64,000 nt of DNA from a virus. The stretch lies in the IMG/VR virus record IMGVR_UViG_3300043467_000250, positions 1 through 64,000 of that record; one strand, 5' to 3'. The notes under the pieces were generated by a model, which had not been told where the DNA came from, ran no database searches, and saw nothing but the letters and a program-made list of their open reading frames with translations. Position numbers and translations under genes: made by a program. Position 1 is the stretch's first letter. The number at the start of each line of letters is the position of its first letter. Below, in pieces: positions 14,496 to 22,357 of the stretch.

Positions 14496-15478
14496 ATTAT
14501 ATCTTAGTTGATACAGCAAACACATTCTTTCGTGCTCGTCACGTTATCAACGGTGACGCTGATATCAAACTAGGCATGGCATTTCACATCACATTAAACA
14601 GTATTCGCAAAGCATGGCAGCAGTTCGAAGGTAGTCATGTTATCTTCTGTTTAGAGGGTAGATCGTGGCGCAAGGACTACTATGCTCCTTACAAGCGTAA
14701 TCGTTCAGATGCTCGTGCCGCACACACAGAAAAAGAACAAGAAGAAGACAAAATCTTCTGGGAAGCATTTGACACGTTCAAAGAATTTATTGCAGAAAAG
14801 ACTAACTGCACTGTTTTGCAAAATCCGCAACTAGAAGCTGATGATTTAATTGCAGGGTGGATACAAACACATCCAAATGACAAACATGTGATCATCAGCA
14901 CAGACACAGACTTCGTTCAATTGATTGCACCCAATGTCACACAATACAATGGTGTTATGGAACATGTTATCACTGACAAAGGAATATTTGATGACAAAGG
15001 CAAACCTATCATTGACAAAAAAACACAAGAGCCTAAGCCTGCACCTAACCCAGAATGGCTGTTGTTCGAAAAATGCATGCGTGGTGATACCAGTGATAAT
15101 GTCTTCTCAGCGTATCCAGGTGTGCGTACTAAAGGCACAAGCAAAAAAGTGGGTCTTAGTGAAGCGTTCGAAGATCGTAAAAGCAAAGGATTTGCGTGGA
15201 ACAATCTCATGTTACAGAGATGGTCCGATCACGAAGGCAAAGAACATAGAGTCTTAGAAGATTATGAACGCAATCGTCGACTGATTGATCTAAGTCATCA
15301 GCCAGATAACATCAAAGAAATAATTACAAATACCATTTCTACTGCAACCGCCGAACAAAAGAATGTGAGTCAAGTAGGTATAAGATTGATCAAGTTCTGT
15401 AATTTGTGGGACTTGAAAAAGATTGCTGATCAGGCACAGAGTTATGCAGAACCACTTAATGCGAGGTATACACAATGA
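14492..15478 (+). CDS. rnh: RNase H / 5'-3' exonuclease (T4 Rnh-like)
   Basis: 328 residues of the FEN/5'-nuclease family. Acidic metal sites are visible: LVDTANTF (D7), QLEADDLIAGW, and IISTDTDFVQL. MRGDTSDNVFSAYPGV stands where the helix-3-turn DNA-binding part begins. T4 Rnh removes RNA primers and adjacent DNA during lagging-strand synthesis. Length is close to T4 Rnh (305). The start is within the previous stop (ATGA) and the end overlaps the next start. Confidence 0.92.
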   Translation: MNYILVDTANTFFRARHVINGDADIKLGMAFHITLNSIRKAWQQFEGSHVIFCLEGRSWRKDYYAPYKRNRSDARAAHTEKEQEEDKIFWEAFDTFKEFIAEKTNCTVLQNPQLEADDLIAGWIQTHPNDKHVIISTDTDFVQLIAPNVTQYNGVMEHVITDKGIFDDKGKPIIDKKTQEPKPAPNPEWLLFEKCMRGDTSDNVFSAYPGVRTKGTSKKVGLSEAFEDRKSKGFAWNNLMLQRWSDHEGKEHRVLEDYERNRRLIDLSHQPDNIKEIITNTISTATAEQKNVSQVGIRLIKFCNLWDLKKIADQAQSYAEPLNARYTQ

Positions 15479-15951
15479 CAGATATACATGCTAAACCTAT
15501 CATAGCAAATAAATTTTGGATCGTAGAGGAGAACGGTGAGAAGATTGCCACTCTGAGAAAAGACGACGACAATAGATTTTTTATGAGCAACGAGTCGGGT
15601 GTGAAAATTTACGAAACCAAAGACAGTCTAACTCGTCAGTTTGGTAAAAAGTTTTTCACAGTAAAAATTGTCAAGGAAGCCGACACAGCTCTACCTAATG
15701 AGGTTCATGGATACTCCACCAGTGCCGAACCTCACAATGCCATGTTTGATATTCGTAAGAAACTGCCGCTATTCACCAAGAGCAGCGATTCCAAGAGTCT
15801 ATACTGTGCAGGTTACTACTGTATAAAATTTGACAAAGGATGGGTTAAAAGTTTTTGTCCAAAAAAAATCACACTGGAACGATATCCATATAAAGGTCCG
15901 TTCAAAACAGAATTAGAAATGAAACAGGTATTGGCTAATGTTGCAAAATAA
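15475..15951 (+). CDS. conserved protein of unknown function
   Basis: 158 residues, basic, mainly beta: an N-terminal domain (FWIVEENGEKIATLRKDDDNRFF), a conserved-looking centre HGYSTSAEPHNAMFD, and a C-terminal part with three Cys (LYCAGYYCIKF and SFCPKKITLERYPY). I know it only as a type found in T4-like marine phages. It overlaps the nuclease gene by ATGA and the next gene by 14 bases. Confidence 0.75.
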   Translation: MTDIHAKPIIANKFWIVEENGEKIATLRKDDDNRFFMSNESGVKIYETKDSLTRQFGKKFFTVKIVKEADTALPNEVHGYSTSAEPHNAMFDIRKKLPLFTKSSDSKSLYCAGYYCIKFDKGWVKSFCPKKITLERYPYKGPFKTELEMKQVLANVAK

Positions 15952-16186
15952 TCTACCAGATACACTGCCCACTATACAGAAACTGTTGCAGAGAATTCAA
16001 GTAGCTGAACGCAGTCAACAAAAAGAAATACGCATTAGTTTACAAGAAGCACGTGATCTGACCACAGAACTGGCACTCATGTCTGCTAAACTAAGCAAGA
16101 CTGTGGGCGAAATACATCAAATGCTGGCAGCAATCAAAGAATCAACCACTCAAATAGACGTAAAATTCGACGGCGGCAAGTTCTAA
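15938..16186 (+). CDS. small coiled-coil protein
   Basis: 82 residues, almost all helix, with heptad-like spacing from residue 10 to 70 (IQKLLQRIQVAE ... LALMSAKLSKTVGEIHQML). The C terminus (QIDVKFDGGKF) leaves the coil. No family recognised. It starts inside the previous gene. A late promoter follows six bases after its stop. Confidence 0.65.
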   Translation: MLQNNLPDTLPTIQKLLQRIQVAERSQQKEIRISLQEARDLTTELALMSAKLSKTVGEIHQMLAAIKESTTQIDVKFDGGKF

Positions 16187-16191
16187 AAAGA

Positions 16192-16199
16192 TATAAATA
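16192..16199 (+). promoter_or_regulatory. late promoter TATAAATA
   Basis: Exact match to the T4 late consensus, in the 40-base gap between two genes and 27 bases before the ATG at 16227. It is recognised in T4 by the gp55 sigma factor with gp33 and the sliding clamp. Confidence 0.8.
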
Positions 16200-16226
16200 T
16201 ATACGTGGTTAATTAGGAACACGTAT

Positions 16227-16511
16227 ATGAGTAGACCCAAACCTAAAATTCTTTTAGAATATGCTAACAAAGAAACCTACAAGGTTGAGCAAATTCTCGA
16301 TTCAGAAGCTATCTGGGCTGTGTTCTATAACGGCCAACCTTTCAATCTCAAGAGCGGTAGTTTGGTAGCCAGCTATCCCGGACCAAAATATAAAAAAGTC
16401 TCATTTTCAAATCCAGGTCATGCACATAATCTGGCAAAGAAATTAAATCGATTGTTCAAGACCAAAGACTTTGCTGTATATAAACTCACTGCAGGTGAAG
16501 AGATTAAATGA
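16227..16511 (+). CDS. conserved protein of unknown function, late gene
   Basis: 94 residues, basic, with strand-rich pattern (KVEQILDSEAIWAVFYNGQPFNL) and a C-terminal helix (HAHNLAKKLNRLF) before DFAVYKL. Looks like a small DNA- or protein-binding domain; function unknown. It has its own late promoter and an AGGAACACG ribosome site, so it is probably made with the structural genes. Confidence 0.75.
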   Translation: MSRPKPKILLEYANKETYKVEQILDSEAIWAVFYNGQPFNLKSGSLVASYPGPKYKKVSFSNPGHAHNLAKKLNRLFKTKDFAVYKLTAGEEIK

Positions 16512-16512
16512 C

Positions 16513-16911
16513 ATGAACAAAGATGCCTACACCAAGGCGTTCTTGCAGGCAGCAGAATTACCGGTTAATGAAAAAAACATCAAAGACTACAAAGCTGTAT
16601 GGTGGTGGAGTTTTAGGAAAAAAGATCAAGGTGGTTTAAGATTAACTGAACAGGCTCTCGAATTCATTGAGAAATATGCCAAAATTAAAACCTACAAAAT
16701 AGAATTTCCCAAAGAATTTGCATTCACTCCGCAGGTGCTGCTTTGGTTAGATAACTACATTGATTCTCCTTTCTTTGTTAATAAAAAACACATTATAGTA
16801 ATGAAAGAAAAAGCTGCATTTGAGTTATATCTTCTTAGTGGAGATGTTAGAAAGCTAGGACACAATCGAGCCATGAGTAAAAGACTTAGCCAAGAATCTA
16901 CCCCCGAGTAA
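16513..16911 (+). CDS. conserved protein of unknown function
   Basis: 132 residues from ATG 16513, one base after the previous stop; an earlier in-frame start at 16471 would lie within the preceding gene. Contains WWWSFRKKDQGGLRLTEQALEFIEKY and a C-terminal block FAFTPQVLLWLDNYIDSPFFV and LSGDVRKLGHN. It has the look of a small helical DNA-binding or scaffolding protein; I cannot name it. Confidence 0.75.
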   Translation: MNKDAYTKAFLQAAELPVNEKNIKDYKAVWWWSFRKKDQGGLRLTEQALEFIEKYAKIKTYKIEFPKEFAFTPQVLLWLDNYIDSPFFVNKKHIIVMKEKAAFELYLLSGDVRKLGHNRAMSKRLSQESTPE

Positions 16912-16919
16912 TCCCCCTG

Positions 16920-16927
16920 TATAAATA
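16920..16927 (+). promoter_or_regulatory. late promoter TATAAATA
   Basis: Exact T4 late consensus between two genes. It is only 8 bases before the ATG at 16936 but 26 bases before the in-frame ATG at 16954, close to the 25-27 base gap at the other late promoters. So either the message has almost no leader or translation starts at 16954. Confidence 0.75.
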
Positions 16928-16935
16928 TTTTCACT

Positions 16936-17205
16936 ATGTTTGACCTTAATCCAATGGACGTACTACAACAGCGAAAGCTGAAGACTGTGGCCCCACATTT
17001 CACTGAATTGAATATTTCAGAATCTGAAATATTTGAAGGCATCGAAGATTGGATCAAAGTCAAACTCAAGGGCAGATATTATATCTGCAAAAAACCTGCT
17101 CTAGACCAGAGTGGAAATTTAAGATCTTCGCATTTCGTAGGTTTTGAAGATCAAAAAGAATTAACCTATTTCATGCTTGCATGCCCACATCTAAGGAGAA
17201 ACTAA
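16936..17205 (+). CDS. small conserved protein of unknown function
   Basis: 89 residues. The start may be ATG 16936 or the internal ATG 16954 (MDVLQQRKL), which fits the promoter gap better; neither has a clear ribosome site. The core WIKVKLKGRYYICKKPALDQ followed by FVGFEDQKELTYFMLACPHL is a small alpha/beta domain. Function unknown. The TAA shares its last A with the next ATG, and the last codons carry that gene's AAGGAGAA ribosome site. Confidence 0.7.
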   Translation: MFDLNPMDVLQQRKLKTVAPHFTELNISESEIFEGIEDWIKVKLKGRYYICKKPALDQSGNLRSSHFVGFEDQKELTYFMLACPHLRRN

Positions 17206-17444
17206 TGTCAGAAGAAGTTAAAGATCAAGTCGTAGAGACACCAGCCCAAGCAGCGCCTGCGGCAACAGAAGCACCTGCAGCACAAGGTCCTGATTTAAAT
17301 ATCAGCGATCTGTTAGCCGTAAAAAATATCATCGAAGTTGCAACAAGCAGAGGAGCGTTCAAAGCAGCAGAATTGGAAGCAGTTGGTAAAAGTTTCAACA
17401 AACTAAATTCCTTCCTTGAAGCTGTATCTAAAAAGGAAGCCTAA
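17205..17444 (+). CDS. small Ala-rich protein of unknown function
   Basis: 79 residues from ATG 17205, which has AAGGAGAA upstream. The N-terminal 30 residues are Ala/Glu/Pro-rich and disordered; the rest is helical (LNISDLLAVKNIIEVATSRGAF and AVGKSFNKLNSFLEAV). This type is common in T4-like marine phages, possibly as a structural accessory, but no role is known to me. The next gene starts on the base after its stop. Confidence 0.75.
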   Translation: MSEEVKDQVVETPAQAAPAATEAPAAQGPDLNISDLLAVKNIIEVATSRGAFKAAELEAVGKSFNKLNSFLEAVSKKEA

Positions 17445-18095
17445 ATGAAAAGCCTTAAACACATAGGTAGAATTCAAAACACAGGTGCCAAGGTATTGGT
17501 AGTGTTTAGAACGTTGCCCGGAGAGTCAAACATGGCTCTAGTATTACCTGTAGCTCAACTGCCAGATCAATATCATGATTCGATTATGACTTTGGTAGAA
17601 ACAGAACAAGCGCAGGATGCATTTGAGTTTGGCGAAATCATGCACATACGCCCATTCCCGGATGGTAGACCTATGTTGCGGGCCATGCAAGCAGATGGCA
17701 GATTGATTAAAGTAGCCACAGATGCTGTAATGATGACACCTACTACCAACGATACTGTGCTGTTGGCTAATCTTAACACGCTGATAGCAGAACAGAAAAA
17801 CTGCACCGTAGATGATCTATGCACATTTGTAGCAGGTGCTCCGTCTGCTAAAGCTGAAGTTAAAAATGCAGCCACAGTAAATGATACGATTCCTGCGGTA
17901 GATTCAGATATACCTGCTCCTATACGAGCGCAGGCCGCAACCGATGCTGTACTAACTGACAAGGATCTAGCAAAATCATATCGTAGCCAAGCTGATGCTA
18001 TGTATAAAGAAGCAGCAAGATTACGCAAAGAAGCGGAAGAACTCGATCCCACTGTTAAAAAAGTTAAAAAGGTAGAAGAAACTGCTGATGCCTAA
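17445..18095 (+). CDS. conserved protein of unknown function (T4-like phage family)
   Basis: 216 residues. N-terminal domain with LKHIGRIQNTGAKVLVVFRTLPGE and DSIMTLVETEQAQDAFEFGE, the latter leading into FPDGRPML. A central helix-loop (NTLIAEQKNCTVDDLCTFVAG) is followed by a variable Ala/Asp-rich linker and a charged helix at the C terminus (RSQADAMYKEAARLRKEAEEL). I associate it with T4-like marine phages but know no function. It overlaps the next gene by 8 bases. Confidence 0.75.
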   Translation: MKSLKHIGRIQNTGAKVLVVFRTLPGESNMALVLPVAQLPDQYHDSIMTLVETEQAQDAFEFGEIMHIRPFPDGRPMLRAMQADGRLIKVATDAVMMTPTTNDTVLLANLNTLIAEQKNCTVDDLCTFVAGAPSAKAEVKNAATVNDTIPAVDSDIPAPIRAQAATDAVLTDKDLAKSYRSQADAMYKEAARLRKEAEELDPTVKKVKKVEETADA

Positions 18096-18393
18096 TCCCT
18101 TGTTCAAACCTCCGCGCCATCTTGTAAAAGAATGGCCGGAGGTTTTTGAAGATCTCTACATGAATACCATGCCGGTAGCCTATCTGGATTCAGTACGACT
18201 GGATTTTATAGATGGCAGAGTATGGGAAATCGATGTAAAAAATGAATTGACTAAACAAACTTCCGAAAGCATCGCTGACGTATTGCTTAACACACTCCAA
18301 GAATACAAGGATGAAATCAAAAAGATCGATTTTAAAGTTGATGTGACCCGCTTGAAAACTGATATTGCCAGCGAAACTAATAAATTGTTCTAG
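18088..18393 (+). CDS. conserved protein of unknown function
   Basis: 101 residues: PNPLFKPPRHLVKEWPEVFEDL at the start, then a strand pair (LDSVRLDFIDGRVWEIDV) and two amphipathic helices. Appears to be a phage-type conserved protein, role unknown. It begins in the end of the previous gene. It is the last of the closely packed + strand genes of this type before the accessory methyltransferase. Confidence 0.7.
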   Translation: MPNPLFKPPRHLVKEWPEVFEDLYMNTMPVAYLDSVRLDFIDGRVWEIDVKNELTKQTSESIADVLLNTLQEYKDEIKKIDFKVDVTRLKTDIASETNKLF

Positions 18394-18406
18394 ATGATTA
18401 AAAGCA

Positions 18407-19072
18407 TTGTTAGATTTACTTATGTATAGAGTCGATGATTCATCTGTAGAAAAAGAAGTAATAGAGATTTTAACATCTCGACCAATGTCGTTGATGCCCA
18501 TGAATAAGTTAACACCTATTATCAAAGCAATCAATGATTATAAGTTAACACAAATATTAGAAATTGGAACATTTGCAGGCGGCACTACATATATACTAGC
18601 AAAAGAATTCCCAAGCAATTCAATAACAACCGTTGACCCTAGCAACTTTGAAGAATACTTCGCAATGAAAGGTCTCTCAGATCATTTAATGCACCTACGA
18701 TCGAAGTATCCCGAACTTATGTTAGAGCCCGCATCTTTTAGACATATTCAAAAATTGTATAAAAAAGAGTGCGATAATATTACGTTAATTACAGATGTAG
18801 TGCATAATGTTGATATTTCTCAAATGAGTTGTATAATACTCGATGGTAGCCATAAGGACGAAGTTTTAAAAACTGACTTAGAATATTGTTATGCGAACAT
18901 GAAGCCCGGTATTATATTTGTCGACGATTGTATGTATGAACATATTAACAAGTGTGCCAACAGATTTGCCAAAGAACATCATTTAGAATTAGTCTATTTT
19001 AATATCGAACACAACGGACTCTGGAAACTTGATCTATGTGCAATAATAACAAATCCATTAATTAAATTATAG
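18407..19072 (+). CDS. class I SAM-dependent methyltransferase
   Basis: 221 residues. ILEIGTFAGGTTYILAKEFP is the SAM-binding motif I, followed by TTVDPSNF as motif II. CIILDGSHKDEVLKTDLEY and PGIIFVDDCMYE follow, which is the pattern of the Methyltransf_24 type (O-methyltransferases of sugars and small molecules). Start uncertain: TTG 18407 or ATG 18422, with no clear ribosome site for either. It ends 22 bases from the convergent end of the radical SAM block, so it may belong to that accessory block. The substrate is unknown; it does not look like a DNA methylase. Confidence 0.8.
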   Translation: MLDLLMYRVDDSSVEKEVIEILTSRPMSLMPMNKLTPIIKAINDYKLTQILEIGTFAGGTTYILAKEFPSNSITTVDPSNFEEYFAMKGLSDHLMHLRSKYPELMLEPASFRHIQKLYKKECDNITLITDVVHNVDISQMSCIILDGSHKDEVLKTDLEYCYANMKPGIIFVDDCMYEHINKCANRFAKEHHLELVYFNIEHNGLWKLDLCAIITNPLIKL

Positions 19073-19094
19073 CAGAACAATTTCTCTATTCTGG

Positions 19095-19937
19095 TTAGTT
19101 GATAATAACATGCTCTTTGTAAAGCTGTTCGGCGAAAGATTTATGAGCATCCTCATTTAAATGTCCATGTGGTAATGTAGTTTTTTCCGTTTTAAAATCG
19201 TATAAACAACAATCTGTAGTTGCAAATAGTTGAGAATTATGTAATTGATTTATTATTTTGTTAAAAAATAAAGCATTCTCAAGTGACGCTACCCGATATG
19301 TGCCGTAAGCGTGTGTGCTGGGCCAAAGACATAATTCTTCACGAATTTGTTCCATAGGGATCACAAACAATCTGCCATTTATTTTCTGTTTTATTGATTC
19401 GAATACTTTTAAATCTCTATAATAATTCCACAAGAGTCTATCGTCTGTGAAATATTTTGTTATATGTTCTGATAGTTCGACTTTGTACGATTCGATATTT
19501 GAAAGTAAAAACGGCACAGGTTCTGGATAGGTACTAGAGAAAAACATAGATCGCTGGGTTCCGGTTGTTCCGACCAAAATTAAATCGTCATCGGTAATTT
19601 CTCCCGAATTTAATTTTTGTTCTATCTGCCAACACATGAGTTCATTACTATTACCAGGCTTTGCATAATTTATAAAGTTCACACCCAAGTAAGAAGCTAG
19701 ATGTGCCGGCCAAGAATGGTTGGGTTCTTGTTTTCGAATTTCTAGCTGTAGCTTCATCTGATCTGGATCTTTTTTAAGTTTTTCCCACCACTGATACGCA
19801 TCTAATTTATTTTTTAAATCTACAAAATAGGGATTTAATTGATAATCTAGTATTTCGGTCCCGGCTGTAAAACTGCAACCGAATGCTACGATTCTTTTTA
19901 CATTAAATGTATTTTCTTTGATAGTAAGTTTTACCAT
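19095..19937 (-). CDS. SGNH-hydrolase-like protein
   Basis: 280 residues. IVAFGCSFTAG (17-27) has the block I Ser of GDSL/SGNH esterases in the form GCSFT. YAKPGNSNELM carries the Gly/Asn of blocks II-III, and GHLNEDAHKSFAEQL near the C terminus offers the Asp and His of block V. SGNH enzymes remove or transfer acyl groups on sugars and lipids. No signal peptide, so it acts in the cytoplasm. Last gene of the accessory operon; its ATG overlaps the stop of the upstream radical SAM gene (ATGGTAA). Confidence 0.7.
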   Translation of the reverse strand: MVKLTIKENTFNVKRIVAFGCSFTAGTEILDYQLNPYFVDLKNKLDAYQWWEKLKKDPDQMKLQLEIRKQEPNHSWPAHLASYLGVNFINYAKPGNSNELMCWQIEQKLNSGEITDDDLILVGTTGTQRSMFFSSTYPEPVPFLLSNIESYKVELSEHITKYFTDDRLLWNYYRDLKVFESIKQKINGRLFVIPMEQIREELCLWPSTHAYGTYRVASLENALFFNKIINQLHNSQLFATTDCCLYDFKTEKTTLPHGHLNEDAHKSFAEQLYKEHVIIN

Positions 19938-21130
19938 GTGTTTACCTTGAATTGTTTTGCGTATTCTATAAAATGAGGTTTGATTTTGAATAAATTTTGA
20001 TTACGTATCATATCATAGTTTTTTTGCATTTTAAAAAATTCGACCACCCTTTTAGAGTCCACATTTTTAGATTTATCTATTGCTTCCTTAATCATATTTA
20101 ATAATTCATCTGCTCGATGCAACGATGTATTTCTATACTTTTGTAATTTGCTGTGTGACTCTTCCAAAACATGCAAGGGTGTTATGTCAAGCTCATTGAA
20201 TTGAACTACCGGAATAAAATAAAAGCTGAGTTTATTATCTGATAGTTCATGCATGCTATCAATAAGTTGGTCTAAGTTATCAACATTTAAATTTTGCACA
20301 GTGGTGGCTATTCCAGGTAGTATATTCTTATTCTGTTTAGAATAATCAATTACAAGGTTTATATTTTTATGTAATTTAGCCCAATTTCCAGGCCACCTTA
20401 TATACTCATAAGTATCACCATGGCCGTCTATACTGATGCTTAAATCTATATTTCTAAATTTTTCCCATACTTCTAATTTACGTTCAGCATCAATTTGTAG
20501 GTTTGTATTGTAATGCAAGATTAAATTTTTTGATCTACCGTTCGCAATGAGCAGTTCAACAATCTCATCGTGAAATTCAGATACCAGTGGTTCTCCTCCC
20601 AACATGTATATTTCTGTTAAGTTAACAGATTTGTTGATTGTGTCAAGTATTTTGTCTTTGGTAGATCTATCAAATTCGATGATTTCCTTGTGACCCTGTG
20701 ATTTATTAATGATATTCCATTGTTTGGCAACTAAAGAACTGCTATAAGGACTGCACATTCGACAGGCGAGATTACATTTATTTCCTAGTGTAATATCAAG
20801 ATACTGTATATTTTCAAAACCTATGTGACTTTTAAATTCAATCGTCTTGTTATTTTTTATTCCATAAGATTGATTTTCATTTGCTACGTGTCTAAAACTA
20901 GGATTCCCGATAGCCTCCATGTTCCAGCATCGATCACAGTTACTAGGCTTTTGTCCATTTAAAAAATCCTGTCTTAGTTCTACAATTTTTTTATTATTAA
21001 TGAATTCTTCAGGAGTTAAATCCTTGGCATATAATTTGAATCCATTGGTTCCACTGCTACAACAAGCTCTAAATTGCCCGACTGCATCTATGCTTATGCT
21101 ATTAAAAGGTAAGACACATAAATTATTCAT
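19931..21130 (-). CDS. radical SAM protein with N-terminal twitch/SPASM-like cysteines
   Basis: 399 residues from ATG 21130, chosen because it overlaps the upstream stop (ATGAATAA); a longer form from 21190 would overlap by 68 bases. The radical SAM cluster motif is CNLACRMC (C119, C123, C126) and LGGEP (177-181) binds SAM. Before the barrel lie C5, C23/C24 and NCDRCW (C65, C68), an arrangement like a twitch domain for a second cluster but placed N-terminal. The substrate is unknown. Closest in layout to the protein at 22358-23560. Confidence 0.85.
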   Translation of the reverse strand: MNNLCVLPFNSISIDAVGQFRACCSSGTNGFKLYAKDLTPEEFINNKKIVELRQDFLNGQKPSNCDRCWNMEAIGNPSFRHVANENQSYGIKNNKTIEFKSHIGFENIQYLDITLGNKCNLACRMCSPYSSSLVAKQWNIINKSQGHKEIIEFDRSTKDKILDTINKSVNLTEIYMLGGEPLVSEFHDEIVELLIANGRSKNLILHYNTNLQIDAERKLEVWEKFRNIDLSISIDGHGDTYEYIRWPGNWAKLHKNINLVIDYSKQNKNILPGIATTVQNLNVDNLDQLIDSMHELSDNKLSFYFIPVVQFNELDITPLHVLEESHSKLQKYRNTSLHRADELLNMIKEAIDKSKNVDSKRVVEFFKMQKNYDMIRNQNLFKIKPHFIEYAKQFKVNTW

Positions 21131-22349
21131 TGTTTTCCTTGATAATGTATGAATCTTTTTTGTTTCCAAGTTCTCCAAAATCGAGACCATTAAATTCTAC
21201 ACCACAGCATTGTCCGCATTTCGCTGGACGCATTGAAGTATTACCATTTTCGTTATCCCACGTGTCGGGAATCCATTTCTGGAAAATATCTAATTGCAGT
21301 ATGTCGTAGATATCGTTGATATGCATATTAAGTCTATGTAGTCCACCTTGAGCATTAATCATACTGATATAATTTTCGTCTCGGTCTTTAACTTTGGTAT
21401 CTATCATAGGCTCGGAACCTAAAAAACAACAAGGAGCAACATGTCCTCCTGCACTTACAAATATTTCATTGTGCGGTTGATGCATTCTAGCATCTTTGAC
21501 TGCGCGGCACGCTATGTTAAGTGAATCTAGATCAATAGTTTCCCATTTTCCATTTACAAATCTCATGTCCCCATTCTTGATACCTACCATATTTTTAAAA
21601 TCATTCAGCGTGATACTTTGATATTTGCTCTGCTTGAAGTATTGCGAATCTTCAAAGTTGTGTTTGAATTTATCTTCATTGGGTTGTTTAAGATCATACA
21701 AGTGTATGCCTTTGGAATAAACAGGATATGACCCAACACCGTCTTTGTATTTTGCCCAACGGGTAGTTCTTTTAACGTTAAAGTTCTTAAAGCCCATAGA
21801 ACGTGCTAGTTCTCTAGCTTCCTCAACTTGATGTTCATTGTGCTCAAATACAATAAAATCCCAATGAGCAACACCGCCAGCATCAATAAATGCTTTGGCG
21901 TTTTCCATGATTTTTTTCCAGTTGGTATTTCGACGATAAAGATGATTTGTGTCTTCAAGTCCATCTAGACTAAACGTACAGTAGTTACCTAGATTTTGAT
22001 CTTCACGCATCACAGCCCCTAACCGACTCCACCATGCTGGATTTCTAAGGCTACCGTTAGTGTTACAGGCAAGCCCCATGCCTGGATTGATTTCTCTGCA
22101 GTATTCATATATGTCTACAAATTCTCTACAGGCGCAAGGATCACCAAAGTTACCACAAGCAAGTATCTTTTGCAATTGCGATAAAAATTTTACAGACCAT
22201 GCTTTTTTAAAACTTTCTAAAGTCCATTCTTTATTTTCTAATGTGCTTATCTCAAAACCTTTTGAATCATATCTTGGACACATAGAACATCCACTGTTAC
22301 ATTTGTCTGTTGGTTCCCAATGAACCTGTGTTACTGCATCATTCCACAT
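21123..22349 (-). CDS. radical SAM protein with C-terminal SPASM-like cysteines
   Basis: 408 residues. CNSGCSMC (C17, C21, C24) begins the barrel almost at the N terminus. The usual GGEP is replaced by GNFGDPC. The C-terminal third has SPASM-like cysteines: a Cys in NIACRAVKD, then GGHVAPCCFLG, then KCGQCCGVE, enough for one or two extra clusters. This is the common plan of peptide- or sugar-modifying SPASM enzymes and differs from the four other radical SAM proteins of the operon. Eight bases separate it from the upstream gene. Confidence 0.88.
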   Translation of the reverse strand: MWNDAVTQVHWEPTDKCNSGCSMCPRYDSKGFEISTLENKEWTLESFKKAWSVKFLSQLQKILACGNFGDPCACREFVDIYEYCREINPGMGLACNTNGSLRNPAWWSRLGAVMREDQNLGNYCTFSLDGLEDTNHLYRRNTNWKKIMENAKAFIDAGGVAHWDFIVFEHNEHQVEEARELARSMGFKNFNVKRTTRWAKYKDGVGSYPVYSKGIHLYDLKQPNEDKFKHNFEDSQYFKQSKYQSITLNDFKNMVGIKNGDMRFVNGKWETIDLDSLNIACRAVKDARMHQPHNEIFVSAGGHVAPCCFLGSEPMIDTKVKDRDENYISMINAQGGLHRLNMHINDIYDILQLDIFQKWIPDTWDNENGNTSMRPAKCGQCCGVEFNGLDFGELGNKKDSYIIKENNE

Positions 22350-22357
22350 ATTATATC

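Noticed and set aside
19073-19093. Possible bidirectional terminator between the convergent methyltransferase and SGNH genes
   Set aside because: Only a 5-base stem (CAGAA/TTCTG) with an 11-base loop, no GC-rich stem and no T run.
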